A stretch of DNA of 64,000 nucleotides from Adiantum capillus-veneris (GCA_014529385.2 CM043967.1:135601182-135665181), one strand, 5' to 3'; shown: positions 32,519-47,854, counted from the first letter of the stretch. Notes: a model not told the origin generated them from the letters alone. Numbers and translations are program-made.

Positions 32519-33730
32519 CATCAGTTGGACAAATGACAGATGAAGGGTTGCAAGTTTGTTTTAATCATTATGGTTGCTTCATAGAGGAGTTTCACAAAGG
32601 CAAACCAGGCAAGATATTGGCACGTGGAAGAAAGAAAGGTCGCTTGTTCTCATTGGAAGCTGGAGACCCATGTTTACACAGTGGTATGTATGCAAACAAA
32701 TCAGCCACTCAAGATAATTGGGCAAAGTTATGGCATAAGAGGATTGGTCATGTGAATTTTAGAAGACTAAAGCATATGCAATCAAATAAAATTGTATGTG
32801 GATTACCAAAGTTTGGCAAATTGAATTTTGATCATGTTTGTGAAGCTTGTCAATTTGGAAAGCAATCTCATTTACCATTTCCAAAGAGGGGGAGAATTAT
32901 CCGAAGTCCTTAAGAAATTGTTCATTCAAATATTTGAGACCTTGTGATCATGCTATGCCGAATGGTTGTCGATATTTTATCACATTTGTAGATGTTTACA
33001 GCAGGATGACATGGGTTTACTTTCTAATGGCAAAGTGAGAGGCATTCGAGGTATTTCTAGAGTTCAAAGTTATGGTTGAGAAAGATAATGGTTGTCAAAT
33101 TAAATGCCTACATACAGATGGAGGGGGAGAGTACATGTCACACAGTTTTGATGATTACTTACATGAACAAGTCATAAGAAGACAAATTACTTGCAGATAC
33201 ACACCACAACAAAATGGAGTTGCTGAGAGAAAGAATACAGTCCTAGAAGATATTTCAAGAGCCATGATGAATGAGATGAATATGCCATTAACATATTGGG
33301 CTGAAGCAGTTCATACAACAATACACATTATGAGTCGAACAGCAACAACTGCCATTCATGAAATTGCACCTAGTATGAGAGACTTTATGGAATCAAGCCA
33401 ACACTTTCCTACATGAAAGTTTTTGGATGTGTTTGCTATGTTCATATGCCAAATGAAGCAAGAAAGAAGATGGAGCCAAAGGCAGTGAAGTGTATATTCT
33501 TGGGCTATCCAGTTGAAAAGAAAGGTTACAAGTGCTATGATCGTACGACAAGACAAGTTTATGTCAGTAGAGATGTCAGATTTTGTGAGCATGAACCATG
33601 GTATAAACCAAAGCGAGTGATGATAGAAGATGAGTATGAAGATCAAGAGAATGTGCATCATGTTGTTGATAATCCAAGACCATCAACAAGAACTATTTCA
33701 GGACCACATATGGCAGAGGAGAGTACATGA
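32476..33730 (+). pseudogene. Co2 integrase
   Basis: The HHCC zinc module reads LWHKRIGHVNFRRLKHMQSN and CEACQFGKQSHLPF. The core has LHTDGGGEYMSHSF and TPQQNGVAERKNTVLEDI. The first catalytic Asp region near 32920-32945 is garbled by frameshifts. A stop lies at 33038, and a frameshift near 33413 leads to KVFGCVCYVHMPNEARKKME and YKCYDRTTRQVYVSRDVRF. The acidic linker to RT follows. Non-functional. Confidence 0.88.
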
Positions 33731-35578
33731 AGTGTCAGCCCATGGAGCGGTTATTTGCGAGACAAGAAGCAAGATGAGAAAGGCAAGAAGAAAGTGGTTG
33801 AGGAGAGTTCTGGAGATGAAAGATTTGATGAAGAGCATGGTTTACCACATCTGAGGACACCTGGCAGTAAGCATGCTTAGAAGTATGTACTTCCATATGC
33901 AAGAGTTGAAGAGAAGAGTGCACCACAATTGAGAAGATCAGAGAGGGTGCGTTATCCAGTTGATAGATTGACATACAACGGTTACATGCGTACACATTAT
34001 GCATACATGGTTTCACATGTGCAACATAAAGAGCCTACATGTTCTCAAGAGCCAATTGGAAAATCAGAATAGGAGTCAGCTATGGATGATGAGATGGATG
34101 CTCTTGTGAAGAATGACACTTGGGATTTGGTTTGCTTGCCAAGTGGAAAGAAAGAAGTTGGTTCATAATGGGTATACAAAGTCAAGTGAAAATCAGATGG
34201 TAGTGTGGAAAGATACAAAGCGAGGCTTGTTGCTAAAGGTAATGCACAAAAAAAAGGTCTTGATTATGATGAGACATTTAGTCCAGCTGCAAAGATGACA
34301 ACAGTCAGATTGGTGATAGCAATGGCAAGTATGTTCGGTTGGAAGTTACAGCAAATGGATGTCGATAATGCATTCTTGAATGGTGACTTAAAATAAGTAG
34401 TTTATATGATACAGCCAGAGGGTTATCAGCATCCAGAGTCCATATTATGTGTGAAAGTTGAAGAAAGCATTGTATGGTTTGAAGCAAGCATCTAGAGCTT
34501 GGTGTGAAAAGATAACCAGATTCTTGAAGAAGATTGGATTTAAACAGTCTACTGTTGATCACTCATTGTTTTTGAAGCATGTTGATGGAGATATCGTCAT
34601 TATTGCTATCTATGTTGATGACTTGATTCACACTGGAAGTCATGATGAGCAAATTTTGCATGTAAGAAGAGTTTGTTGAGACAATTCAACATGAAGGACC
34701 TTGCTGAGTTGAGATATTTTTTGGGAATTGAAATTGTCGACACTTTATCGGGAATTTGGATGATACAAAGACAATACGCATTGGATATGCTTGAGAAGTA
34801 TGGAATGACAGCGTGCAAACCGGTTGATACACCTCTTGATCAAAATGTGAAGTTGATTGATGGACATTACATTGAGGATGTCACTATGTATCGCAAGATG
34901 GTTGGAAGTCTTATTTACTTGACAATAACAAGGCTAGATTTGAATTATGCAATGGGTGTTGTGAGTCAATTCATGCAAAAGCCATGTAAAAGTCATCTTG
35001 ATGTAGTGAGATGGATTATGAGATATGTGAAAGCCACTGTCATTTATGGAATGTTTTATGAAAAGAATGGGAAGCTTTATCTTTATGGTTACACAGATAC
35101 AGATTGGGCAGGAGATTCTATGGATATAAGATCTACAAGTGGTTATGCATTTTCCCTTGGCAATGGTATGATAAGTTGGAGTAGCAAGGAGCAATTAAAT
35201 GTAGCATTATCAAGTACAGAAGCTGAATGTCGTGGAGCAGCTTTGGCAGCATGTGAAGAGTCATGGTTGAGAGTACTTATGGTAGACTTTGGTTTTGACA
35301 ATCTTGACAGTGTCATTATCTATTGTGACAATACTAGCAGCATCACGTTGGCAAAGAATCCAGATTACCATGCTTGCACCAAATGCATTGAAGTACATTA
35401 TCACTTCATTAGAGAAAAAGTTTTGGTAGGTGAGATTGATTTGGCGTATGTGAAGACAAATGATCAAGTTGCGGATATATTTACAAAATCTCTTGGAAAG
35501 GAGAAGTTTTTCTACTTTCGTGAAGCATTGGGAATCCATCATATGCAAGCTCATTCTGAGCTCGAGGGAAGGTGTTAA
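33731..35578 (+). pseudogene. Co2 reverse transcriptase and RNase H
   Basis: 33731-34200 is a decayed linker and RT start. Clear RT blocks are [52 protein letters not shown] and the YVDD box (34611-34622). A frameshift near 34675 leads to LRQFNMKDLAELRYFLGIEI. RNase H then reads intact to the end: YGYTDTDWAGDSMDIRSTSG, LSSTEAECRGAALAACEESW and YCDNTSSITLAKNP. The stop TAA overlaps the first bases of the 3' LTR. Confidence 0.9.
35561..35572 (+). promoter_or_regulatory. Co2 polypurine tract
   Basis: CTCGAGGGAAGG lies within the last codons of pol and touches the LTR start. Co3 has the closely similar CTCGAGGGGGAG. Confidence 0.8.
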
Positions 35579-35798
35579 AGAATATGATGTTAAAGAATAT
35601 GTCCATTGTGTTATGGGCAAATGGACACTGACTATACTATGTTGTAATATACTTTGGATAATAGTTCAAAAAGAAGAAGAGTGTAGTAGTAGGTTGAATG
35701 GATGTTGCAAGGTAACAATTGTGTGTGTGTGTCTCGATGTGTGTAGTGTGTGTGTGTAGTCTTCTTTCCTACCTTCTCCATCTCCTGCACACTCTACA
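35573..35798 (+). repeat. Co2 3' LTR
   Basis: 226 bp, same tandem start and end as the 5' LTR. It lacks about 20 bases relative to it. Confidence 0.9.
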
Positions 35799-36987
35799 TT
35801 GTAGGCCTAGATTGCTCCACTTGGTCTTCATCAAGCACATCGGCTTGCTCTATTCCCTGCTCTTCTTGCACATGGGCTACTACCATATCATCAAATACAC
35901 AACAAGGCAGCTTTACCTTTACCAGCTTAGCTTCATCAGACTCCATCTCCTCGTGATAGGAAGTGGACTCATGCTCTCTATCCTCCTGGCTTATCTCCCA
36001 CCAACTCGAGCTTGTACCTTCATCATCATCAGCATCATATACCGTCTCCGTATCTGCATCTTCACTTGCTTCTTGCTCCACAAAATCTTGACCATCACCA
36101 TGACTTTGATCACTTTTTTCATCTTTTGAACCCTCAGTATCTTTACCTTGACTACATTCTGCTACCTTTTCACGCAAATTTCCACAAGAGCAGGCTTTAC
36201 CTCCTCAATCCGCACGAGAACCTCGACATTCACTATCGCTTTTACACCTTTGTTCACCTCATCATGGAGCTTCTCTTTGTTGACAAGCTCATCCACCCTC
36301 GGCACATGCACTTTACAAGCTAGAAACCTCCAAGGAACGTAGCCAACAGTAGGCCTTACCTCAATAGGCTCCGCACTTCAAACAATTGAAACCGCCTTTG
36401 GTCGGACCAAAGAACACTTTGCTATCTACGCAACATGCACATAATCTGCAGGCTTCAACACGCCCAACTCCAGCTTCTGATTTACCTTTATGCTCTTCAT
36501 CTTTGCCAGATAAACCATATCTTCATACGTATCTGCATCGTCTTCCATCTTTTCTCTAATCCTCGGATGCAAGAATTCTAGCAGCTTTGACAGCTTCAAA
36601 TTTTGATTGCTTTTGACCCCACATCAACCTCTAAATGCTTCCAACAAGCTTCAAACTGCTCAATGAAAATAGAGAAATCCTTACTCACATCCTAGCATAC
36701 CACCTTCAACCTTGCACCAGCTTCCTGTGCAGTAATCACCTCTCAAAACCGCTCCAAAAACTGACTTTGCAATCTTTGCCATGATTCTCAATCACTACTC
36801 TTTAGACCATTGAACCACACTTTGGCTCGTCCTCGCATTAACAGATCACCGTCTAGAGCTTTTTCACATCCATCGACATACGCATCGATAGCAGTCATAA
36901 CTCAAAATCTGCTAGCCAATCCTCGGGATCTTCAACCCCCGTAAATATGGGGCCAACACCACCTTTGCTAGCTTCAAACTCGACCAT
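35799..36987 (-). pseudogene. Gy3 gag, N-terminal and middle part
   Basis: Minus-strand ATG at 36987 opens MVEFEASKGGVGPIFTGVED, then PEDWLADFEL and a frameshift near 36900. Further along are GDLLMRGRAKVWFNGLKSSD, then a segment equivalent to the Gy5 sequence FSVFLARFEECWRDF, and LLEFLHPRIREKM-like sequence. An acidic spacer (36177-35799) follows, with EGSKDEKSDQSHGDGQDFVE and VYDADDDEG. Many shifts and stops are present. It resembles Gy5 gag by order and motif, so it is Gag of the same broad gypsy family. Co2 interrupts the spacer. Confidence 0.7.
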
Positions 36988-37089
36988 CCAATACCTTGAC
37001 CATCAGCCAACCACTTGTTTGGCTAAAAAACACCACTTTCAACTGCAAATAAGAGCATCAGACAGCTCCTCCATGGGGGCACCCAAAGA
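36988..37089 (-). other. Gy3 leader with candidate primer-binding site
   Basis: Minus strand after the LTR end reads TCTT then TGGGTGCCCCCATGGAGG (37068-37085). Gy5 has TGGTGCCCCCATTGAGGA at the same place. Sequence conservation next to the LTR supports a PBS. The tRNA was not identified. Confidence 0.5.
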
Positions 37090-39386
<2,297 letters not shown>

Positions 39387-41056
39387 CTGACGCGAAGTTG
39401 CTAGGGTAGGAGTTTGTGAATTGATCTACACACTTTGCTAGCCATGGATGAAAATTGAGAGACACATGGATGCACTTTGATCCTGCAAACATGCATATGT
39501 TTCAAGCATTTTCCATGTATGTACAACAACAACAAGAAGTGGAAAGAAGCTAGATTTCAACCACAAAAGCACTACAGTCCATTGTGAAGAGAATTGTTTG
39601 ATGGCAAAGACATCACAAAGTATCTACGAGATTATAAGAAGGAAATGGAGTTGAATCGAGTGTGTGAGGAACACATTGTCCGAAGTTTTGAGCTAGTTTG
39701 TGTGCCAGAGATCAGAGACTATATTAGGGCAATTCAAAATGCTCGTGGAAGAAATTGGGAGGAATTCAAGCTTGCTCTAAAAGAAGACTACTTTAAGGAG
39801 GAATCTAAGAGGGTGACCAAAAGAAATTTCTTAGATCGGGTTGCAAAGCCTAAAGAAGGAACTTCTGCTACAGAGCTTCTCAAAGAGTTTGAGCGACGCT
39901 ATGCTCAACTATGACAAATTGAACAAGCTTCCTTGGATAAGGAGAAGGTAGAACTTTTCCTACAATAACCAGGCAAAGAGATTGAAGAAAAGTTAGATCT
40001 TCTCTTGGAAGACAAAGATACAAAGCAAGGTCTGAAGACAAGGTGGAATGATGTACAAGATGTAGTCTCTCTGTTGACAAAAAGACAACACAGAAGAGAC
40101 AAGATGGTGGTGAACAATGGTGCTCCAGTTTCTACTATTACTATGAGAAGCAGCCAAAACCTACTATTGTAGATTCTAAGGATAATGGATCTATGCTTGA
40201 AGAACTTGTGAAGGGCATACACGAGCTAAAATTAAAGCTATCAAGGCTTGAAGAAAAAGGGCAAACATCTAGACAAAGTCAAAGACCTCAAAATAGAGAG
40301 GGGTTTGTAAATAGGTCCGTCCATATGGTGTGATAGCACAGACCATCCAGAAGGGATTGTAAAAGCTTCAAAGATGCCTTGGATAAAGATCTTGTCTTCT
40401 TTAAAGAAGGAAAGATACATCTTAGTGAAACAGGGAAGTCCTTGGCAACCAGCTTTGGAAAAGGAGGGATGAAAAAGCTAGTTGAGGACGTGGCAACCAG
40501 TCATGCTATCTCAATGGTTAAATCAGAAACATTTGGCTTAAAGTCTAGTCAAGTCATGCTCAAAGGGTTAAAATCTATTGAAGATGTGAGTGAGCATGGT
40601 GAAGATGCATGGCCATCTGCGATGGAGTTAGATATGAAGGGAAAGTTGACTAAGGAAGTCTTACATGAAGTAGTAGATTGTATCTGTCTTGAGACTGGGT
40701 GGAATGAACCTGTAGATGCATTGTGAGTGCATGCCTACATTGCAAAGTGTCAAGTGAACAAGGCACTTGTTGAAGAAAAATACAGGAGAGAAAATGGGGA
40801 TGAAGGTCCCTCAAAGAGGGCTACTAGAGGTGGAGGAAGAAAGGATCTGGGTCCCTCTCAAGATCCTATGGCAAGGGAACCTCCATCACAAGAAATACCA
40901 ATGAAAGATGTTGCATCAAAGGAAAATCAAGATAAGGAAAAGAGCAAAGGAAAAATCCCATCATACAAGCTACAATCAGATATTGAAGTTGCCACATATT
41001 TGAAGAAAGTTTTAGATGAAAGGATCTTAAATAGCAAGGTGGAGTTTATATTGTGA
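39387..41056 (+). pseudogene. Gy2 leader and gag
   Basis: A leader of about 200 bases continues from 12884 if Gy3 is removed. Gag remnants start at 39594: FDGKDITKYLRDYKKEMELN, RNWEEFKLALKEDYFKEESK and TELLKEFERRYAQL, a capsid-type helical domain. After stops, a zinc knuckle relic lies at about 40319-40366 (IWCDSTDHPEG, first Cys lost, then a shift to CKSFKDALDK). FFKEGKIHLSETGKSLATSF follows. A long open piece (40379-40726) and a basic stretch complete Gag. The layout matches plant gypsy elements with a C-x-W-C-D type knuckle. Confidence 0.72.
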
Positions 41057-41940
41057 GAAGTCCTTGGCATTTCAAAGAGAGAGTTCCACAAGGAGATCAT
41101 TGATATCATAAGAAGAAAGTGACAAGATTTAACGGACTCTATCCAATCCAAGGCTGAAGAGAGTGCTTCAAAGACACATGTGATACAAGTACAACAAAGA
41201 GATGAAGATGAGAATGTTGTAAGATGTTACCAGTCTTTGGGCGGCAAAAATGGGCATGCTAAGTTTGAATATGAAGATGAAGACATAGCCACTCGTAAGA
41301 GCCATTATTATTGAAACCATTGGGCAAGGCCTCCAATAGAAGCCTTGGTTAAGGTGGGAGACCTTGAGGAGCCTTATGTGGCCTTGATAGACCATGGTTC
41401 GGAGATCAACCTCATGTCCAAGAGTCTCTATTTGAAGGGAAAGTGGCCAATTGATACTGATCATGGGTGGATGATTAGGACCGTAAAAAACTCATCTGGG
41501 GATCTCTATGGTGCCTGTCCAAATGTTAATGTAACCATAGGGGATGTTAAAGGTGAGTAAAATTTCTTTGTTTAAGAGATGTGAAGCTATCCTCTAATTC
41601 TTGGACAACCATACATCATCGCAGTGCAAATGGAGGGAAAAGTATTGGATGATGGACCCTGCCTATGCCAGGGTCAAAAGCAAAGATGGAAAATGAGTTG
41701 TTCAATTCTTGGCAGTTTGTGTCGTCCATGAGCGAAATTATGATAGCTTAAGGGACCATTCTCTACCAAAACCCAGCAAGAAGTTTTTTGAGATCAAAGG
41801 GGGATGAGGGGTTTTGTCCGAGTACCATTGTAAAGTGAGAGTGCAGTGGTATAGGAAGAAAAAATTTCTAGCCTGATCCGAAGGGATACGAAGCTTTTTC
41901 TACACGTGCCCTGTGTAGAGAAAATTCAAAAACCATGATT
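41057..41940 (+). pseudogene. Gy2 protease
   Basis: The retropepsin core is open at 41345-41560: VALIDHGSEINLMSKSLYLK, KGKWPIDTDHGWMIRT and GDLYGACPNVNVTIGDVKGE. After two stops comes SYPLILGQPYIIAVQMEG. The active site is D-H-G-S rather than D-T/S-G. From memory of the family this D-H-G-S form recurs, so it may be the lineage's normal state. Decayed sequence toward RT follows from about 41700. Confidence 0.8.
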
Positions 41941-42699
41941 TGCTAGATGAAGAGGAGTACATTTCAGGTGTTTTTGAAGAGGTTTCTTTTGTAGATACTA
42001 TGGGTGATCTCAATGCTATAATAGGTTCTAGTTTTCAACAAGGAAATGACCTGGTAAATGTAGCTTATATGGACATGTATAGGATCATTGAGTCTTTCAA
42101 AGATGAGGAGTGCTTCAATGTGCAAAATGATTTAGAAGTGCATTGGAGACGAAGTACAAGACTATAGCAAAGAACGTAAACCAGTGGCATTGCCTTTGCC
42201 TACAGAGTCTAAGGAAAAGATGGATCATGCTTCTTTGAAACCTAGTCTTTGAGATCCAAAAAAAATTGGACACAAGTTTACGCAAGAGTCATTGAAGATG
42301 TTAAAAGCTGGAGGCAATGACTCCTTGATAGAGATTGAAAGAAAATGCTTTGAACAGACACTCTCCAAACATTGAAAAGCTTTTGCATTTGAGCCGCATG
42401 AGATAGGGTGTGTGGGTCCAATGCTCACAGTATGATCAGTTCCAACTAGCAATGGAAAGCACGGACTTGACTACCATGAGAACACCCTTGGGTTTGGTAA
42501 GGATGTGCACCTTACTACAGGGAGCAACCAACTCGGTTGTGCACATGATGAACGGTATGAACAAAGCCCTACGTGACTTCATACCTCAAGTTACAATGCC
42601 TTTTCTTGATGACGTGCCAATCAAAGGATGCGACTTCGCTAAAAAAGATGAGGATTTGGATTTGAGGGGGTAAGGCATGCAAAGGTAGAATGCGTGAAT
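41941..42699 (+). pseudogene. Gy2 RT remnant with internal deletion
   Basis: A linker piece (41940-42167, LDEEEYISGVFEEVSFVDTM) is followed by garbled sequence. At 42420-42672 an RT fragment reads YDQFQLAMESTDLTTMRTPL, RMCTLLQGATNSVVHMMNGM and MPFLDDVPIKGC. FLDD is the catalytic box. The first half of RT up to the first catalytic Asp is missing or scrambled near 42400. After 42672 the frame ends, and RNase H and the integrase core are absent. Lard1 is inserted at 42700. Confidence 0.75.
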
Positions 42700-43183
42700 T
42701 GTTACAGAAATGATATTTTATGATTTATTGTAGTTGATAGGTGGAAAAGACTAGACCGATCTAGGCCTATGCGAATGGAAATATATATTGTACATTTTAT
42801 TATTCAAGTGCTCTTTATGAGCTTTGGCCATTTATGACCGGTCGGCCAATTTGTACTCACATTGACCATTGAAGAAATCTATAAATGAAATACGTGCGAG
42901 AGGGAAATGGTCACTCTTGCACGGGGGGGAGATTGCACCTAGTGTTTGTGTTGCTCTTGTCTCCTCTCCTCTCTTCTCTCTTGCCATGCCGACGTAGCAC
43001 TCCACTCTAGGAGGTGCGCGTGAACGTGCTATCTCGCTCTCTCCCGCTCTCTATCTCTCTCTGTTTGCATACGTCGTGGTTATGTGCTATGCGAGTCGGC
43101 AGGTACGTAGATTTAGTCGTTTATGTCTTGCTATGTGCTATTTTCAAGTATTTTGCAGGGCAGCCAGGCTTTCGACTGTAGCA
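42700..43183 (+). repeat. Lard1 5' LTR
   Basis: TATA box TATAAAT at 42880-42886. A CT-rich region (about 42955-43068) lies downstream. It ends CGACTGTAGCA. Confidence 0.92.
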
Positions 43184-43184
43184 G

Positions 43185-43197
43185 TGGTATCAGAGCC
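43185..43197 (+). promoter_or_regulatory. Lard1 primer-binding site, initiator tRNA-Met type
   Basis: TGGTATCAGAGCC, one base after the LTR. A perfect match to the common plant PBS. Confidence 0.92.
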
Positions 43198-44067
43198 TGC
43201 AAAAACGCTCTTGGCAGTGCTAGAAACATGCTCACGATGAGCATGGTGATGAATCACGTCCCACAACTAAGTTTGTTTACTTTACTTATTTTATTAGCAT
43301 AATGCTTAACATGATTGTGCGTAAAATGGTTATGTGATTCAATTAAAATAAGATTATTTTGATTAGTAGTTTAATTAATACAAATTAGCATGGAACGAAG
43401 AATAAGAAAAGCTTCAACATCAAAGAAACAATCAACTCAAACGACAAAGAAGAAGTAGAGAAGTTTTTACATCAGATGAAGATATCAAGAGGGGTGTATA
43501 AAATTTGTTTGATAAGTTTTGCATTCATGACCAATTATTCAAGAAGATCGAGGGAATTGAGATAACAATGGGTGCCTCTAAGAGAGCTCGTAGACCTGCA
43601 CACTAATTCTCGACTCAAGCCCCAATGGATAACCTATTTGCCACACTCGAGTGCACACCATCGTGGGAAAGATGTGGGAAACATGACTTGCAAACTTTGA
43701 AATATATAATTTCAGTGGCCTGCGAAGCTTGGTAACTTTCCTTCACAGAAAAGCATTGAGCGCACAAGAAAGGGGGAGCGCTGAGGAGGCTCATGAGACA
43801 AGAACTATGGCACCACCTTAACTGCCACTGATCCCACACCACAGACCATTGCATGCCCACAAAGCGAGGCTAGCATGCGAGTATCCATCTTCGGACACAC
43901 TGCAGTCCTCTATGGCGTGTACCATGGAGATCCATAGTGCACTCTCTCACACTCTTTCTCTCTCTCTTTGGCACAGATCACGGATGGCCCTCTCGTAGTT
44001 TTTTGCCCGTTTCGCACCTTATCAGCCTTTGGTTTATTCCCATGCAGAGCGACACCAACCACAACAG

Positions 44068-44101
<34 letters not shown>

Positions 44102-45678
44102 GTCGGTAGCCACCCGACTCCCTCTCTCTGCCAGCCATGCTAAAGCTGTAGTTAAATACACGTAAGCACACAGCTGTGTGGGCACCGCCTGTTCTTTAAT
44201 CCTATGCCACACACACAGGCGCCTATAGCCAATTGAACGCTCTCTTGCATGGCCAACAACCAACACTCGTTGTCAATCTTCTCGGCCCTATTTCTCCCTT
44301 TCATCTGCACCCACGGATGGTCCCTTTTTCACTCGTAGTCGCAACCACCATCTTTGTGATGGCCATGCAGCAAAATAATTGCATCTTTGCCGACAAGCAT
44401 CCACCACTCTCACACCTACGCACTACACCCACCTTCCTTTTGGCATGCACAGGCGGCCGCAGTTAAGCCAGTGAACTCTCCTTTTTGCATGCGGCAGCAA
44501 GAGCTCACGCAATGAACTGGAAACACAAACTGTGTCTGCATGTGATGAGAAACAACATAAGAAGCATAAGCGGCGTAGAATGGCGACCAAGATTAGTGAA
44601 TGCCCACTTTTCCAAAAGATGTCCTGACACTCTCTCTTTCTCTCTCTACACAACCACCACAAATCCTCCCCTATCAACCTCCACTCTGATCCATGCAGAG
44701 TTGACGTTGCCTAACCACCTCACCAACTCTAGCGTGTCCATACTGCATACAATAGTAGCTTCTTGACCACCACCTCAATGTGAAAGCTTACATGGATGAC
44801 ATGGAGAGAATTTTAGATAGGTTATTACCTCATGACGACTTTTGCAGATAGAACACCTGGGAGTAGGCTGGAGACGAGCTCTATTCTAGCTCACAAGTTG
44901 TGGTTGGAAAGATATGGCATGCCTTACGTTCGAGCAGGTGCCATGTATAGAGGTGAGCCGCCGGCCCCTGTTCTGATACCTCCACCAAGGAGAAATGGTC
45001 ACCTCATTCCTACCAGCTATCGGAGGTTCATTCAAATATGCAGCAACAGACTCCCACCAAGTGACGCAGGTTACTTTAACCTTTATCAAAGCTGAAGATC
45101 TTCCTAATTGATGGTTGTGTCTTCAGGATCCAGCTTCTTACGAGGTGATCCTGCCTCTAAGAGCATCCTTGTGATCTTTTCACTCAATATCAATTTCTCC
45201 TTTCCATGGGCAAGCACAGAAGTACCCCATGCATTACCAATAGCTACACTTGATGAATTGATGGTTGCAGCTACAGTGAATCACACCCCGACCAAACTCA
45301 CACTCTACAACTACCTCTCTACCCTACAAGCTGCCCTCGCATGCAGATGATCAACTGCAGAGCCTAGTGTGTGTCCACACTCATCCTTACCCTCAGTTTC
45401 CAGAAGGCCGTGCATCGCTCAGCGACATCCTTGACCACTAGCCAGCGCATTGGTACTATTAGATGACCGGCCAAACCTTGAGCGTGCCTCACCCATGCTC
45501 CAACACCTTGAGGTAGGCAGAAACTTCAGCTCATTCTACGGAGTGAAGCAGTGCTCATGGCATGCATGGCAACCTAGTAGCGATAAGCGGGTGTTGTAGA
45601 TGGTAAGCAGCAGTAGATATTGGTGCTGTCAAGAGGCAAGAAGCCAGAAGACAACTCCAACCAGAAGCACGCCTTGCA

Positions 45679-45834
<156 letters not shown>

Positions 45835-46379
45835 CCGGTCCCAGTATGCCTACTTACATAGGCGGGTATTGACGATGCTACCGACACCTTTTCTTTATTT
45901 TTTATTTCCTTCACTTCATTTTCATATGTACCCAGGCATTGGATTAGATTGTTACATTTACATGGATTGTATCCATTTGGCCTATCTTTAATTTTGGCCT
46001 TTGGAAGTCGTATTATTCATTCCTTTATCTCTAGTCGGCCTGCCACTATGATTCCTTATCACGACGGACATTGAGGAAGCTCTTCGAAGAACATTGAGGA
46101 AGCTTTCACAGATAAACGCCTGTTGTCGAGCACCCATGAAAATCGACAATGGTGTTGACGATTTTTAGAATGATGCATTTAGGGTTTTGATTTTAGCCTT
46201 TCATTTTACCTCATTTTATTTTTAGTACATAGATCACATTGAATTAGATTCACATTGATTACATTAAATTTGACTCACAATATAATTTTGGCCTTTGAAG
46301 CCATTTCATGTAACATTCTATTTCATTTCATTTCTCGCTTTTTTCCCCCTCCCCTACTGCGTCTAGCACCTCCACGACA

Positions 46380-46383
<4 letters not shown>

Positions 46384-46435
<52 letters not shown>
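46384..46435. repeat. Poly-C run of 52 bases
   Basis: Uninterrupted C. Runs of this length are error-prone in sequencing, so the true length is uncertain. The complementary strand could form G-quadruplexes. Confidence 0.9.
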
Positions 46436-46437
<2 letters not shown>

Positions 46438-47854
46438 GAATTACATTGACGATATGCCCCATCGATGATTACAATGTGACTAGATATTGATGAATGGTAC
46501 AAATTTGCGATGGGTAACAACACTAATTCGGGCAGAAAGTATTTGGAACACAACTATGAAATGATATGTTGGAGACGACCACAATCAAGCTTCATAAAGT
46601 GATCATAAGACTTAGGTTTATATAACTCTAATAACTTCAATGGATTCCATCACACTATTTGCAGAGATTTTATTTTACTTATAATCTGTGGATTTTTATG
46701 GCATGATCTGCATGATCTTTTTTCGGTACGTAGCACAATATTTTAAATCCTTTGCGATACCTAGCAATGTTGTTAGCATTTTATTTTCAATTGGTTAATC
46801 TTTTAATTAGCACAAGTTGGTACAAAATATTCTATGCTCATACTACTACTGCCAGCTTGCTCGGTGACCCCTTTTCGCAACTTCATCTAATTGCGACACA
46901 GCTATATAGCATGTTCTTTTTGCGATTCCTTCAATCAACCGCGGTTGTCAAATGTCCTGAATTCTTCATTAGGGACTTCAAATTTGTAGGACTTACCAAA
47001 TTGTGAAGATTTATGGGTTTCTCTCCTCTTCGAATGGCTGATCATTTAATGTACAGTAGCATTGCTCAACCCCCATACCTTTATTTGGTTTATCGTAATT
47101 TACAAGAAATTAAAATTATCTGTCTTGCTTGACTTCAATCAAATGATTTTTGTCATAATCTTCACTTGTTTTTGTTACATTTATCTAACTCATTTAAAGA
47201 TTCACAAAAATCGATGCAGACCATAATGCGAGGACGTCAGATGAGTCATCTTTTAACTTTTATTTTCAAATTCATTCTTACGGCTTTCATACTCATCTTC
47301 TCACTATATTTTATCGAGTTTTATGATACCCCCTACTCTGTTATTGATTCAATATCTATACTCACCTAAACCTTACTACCTCCTGCTTGATTATACTAAC
47401 TCTGTCATACAAGATTGTGCCAAGCTCCTAGTTATGTTTATTGATACCATTCCAAGAGACAACACAACTTTCTTGACACGCATAATCAAGTAGCCACTCT
47501 GGATCCTACTGGTATGTACCTTGACTATGTCACTCCTCTTTTTCTCTGCATTATATTTAAGGTGAATACTCAAACACTTCGAAGATTATGCCCTCTAATC
47601 GAATTCAAAGAAACTTTTGTGAGATAATTGTGTTGAGATTCTTTGTCAGTAAGCTATGCAACTATTCATGCGACCTAAGGTGCTCTGGGATAGTGCACAA
47701 CCATTTATAAATCCTTTGGTGATATACTGCACTGTGATGTCGAAATGTAGTAAATATACTTATTTTTTTCTCCTTTATGTCTTGTCTAGTCCATTGGTCA
47801 CAAGCACACAGATTTTCCGGTCTAGGCAGTGTGTAAATGCTCATCGTAGTGCAC

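Larger units (their letters stand above)
30080..35798 (+). mobile_element. Co2: Ty1/copia element, decayed
   Basis: 5.7 kb with short LTRs (30080-30324, 245 bp; 35573-35798, 226 bp). Termini are TGTTAAAG and CTCTACA. Flanking 5-mers are ATGTA and TTGTA, a target duplication with one mismatch. The PBS is initiator tRNA-Met type. Coding order is copia-like, but many stops and frameshifts are present. Its C-terminal RNase H resembles Co3. It interrupts the Gy3 gag region. Confidence 0.92.

Noticed and set aside
46255-46553. Proline-rich (+) and glycine-rich (-) ORFs
   Set aside because: Translation of the 52-base poly-C run, with no protein-like sequence around it.
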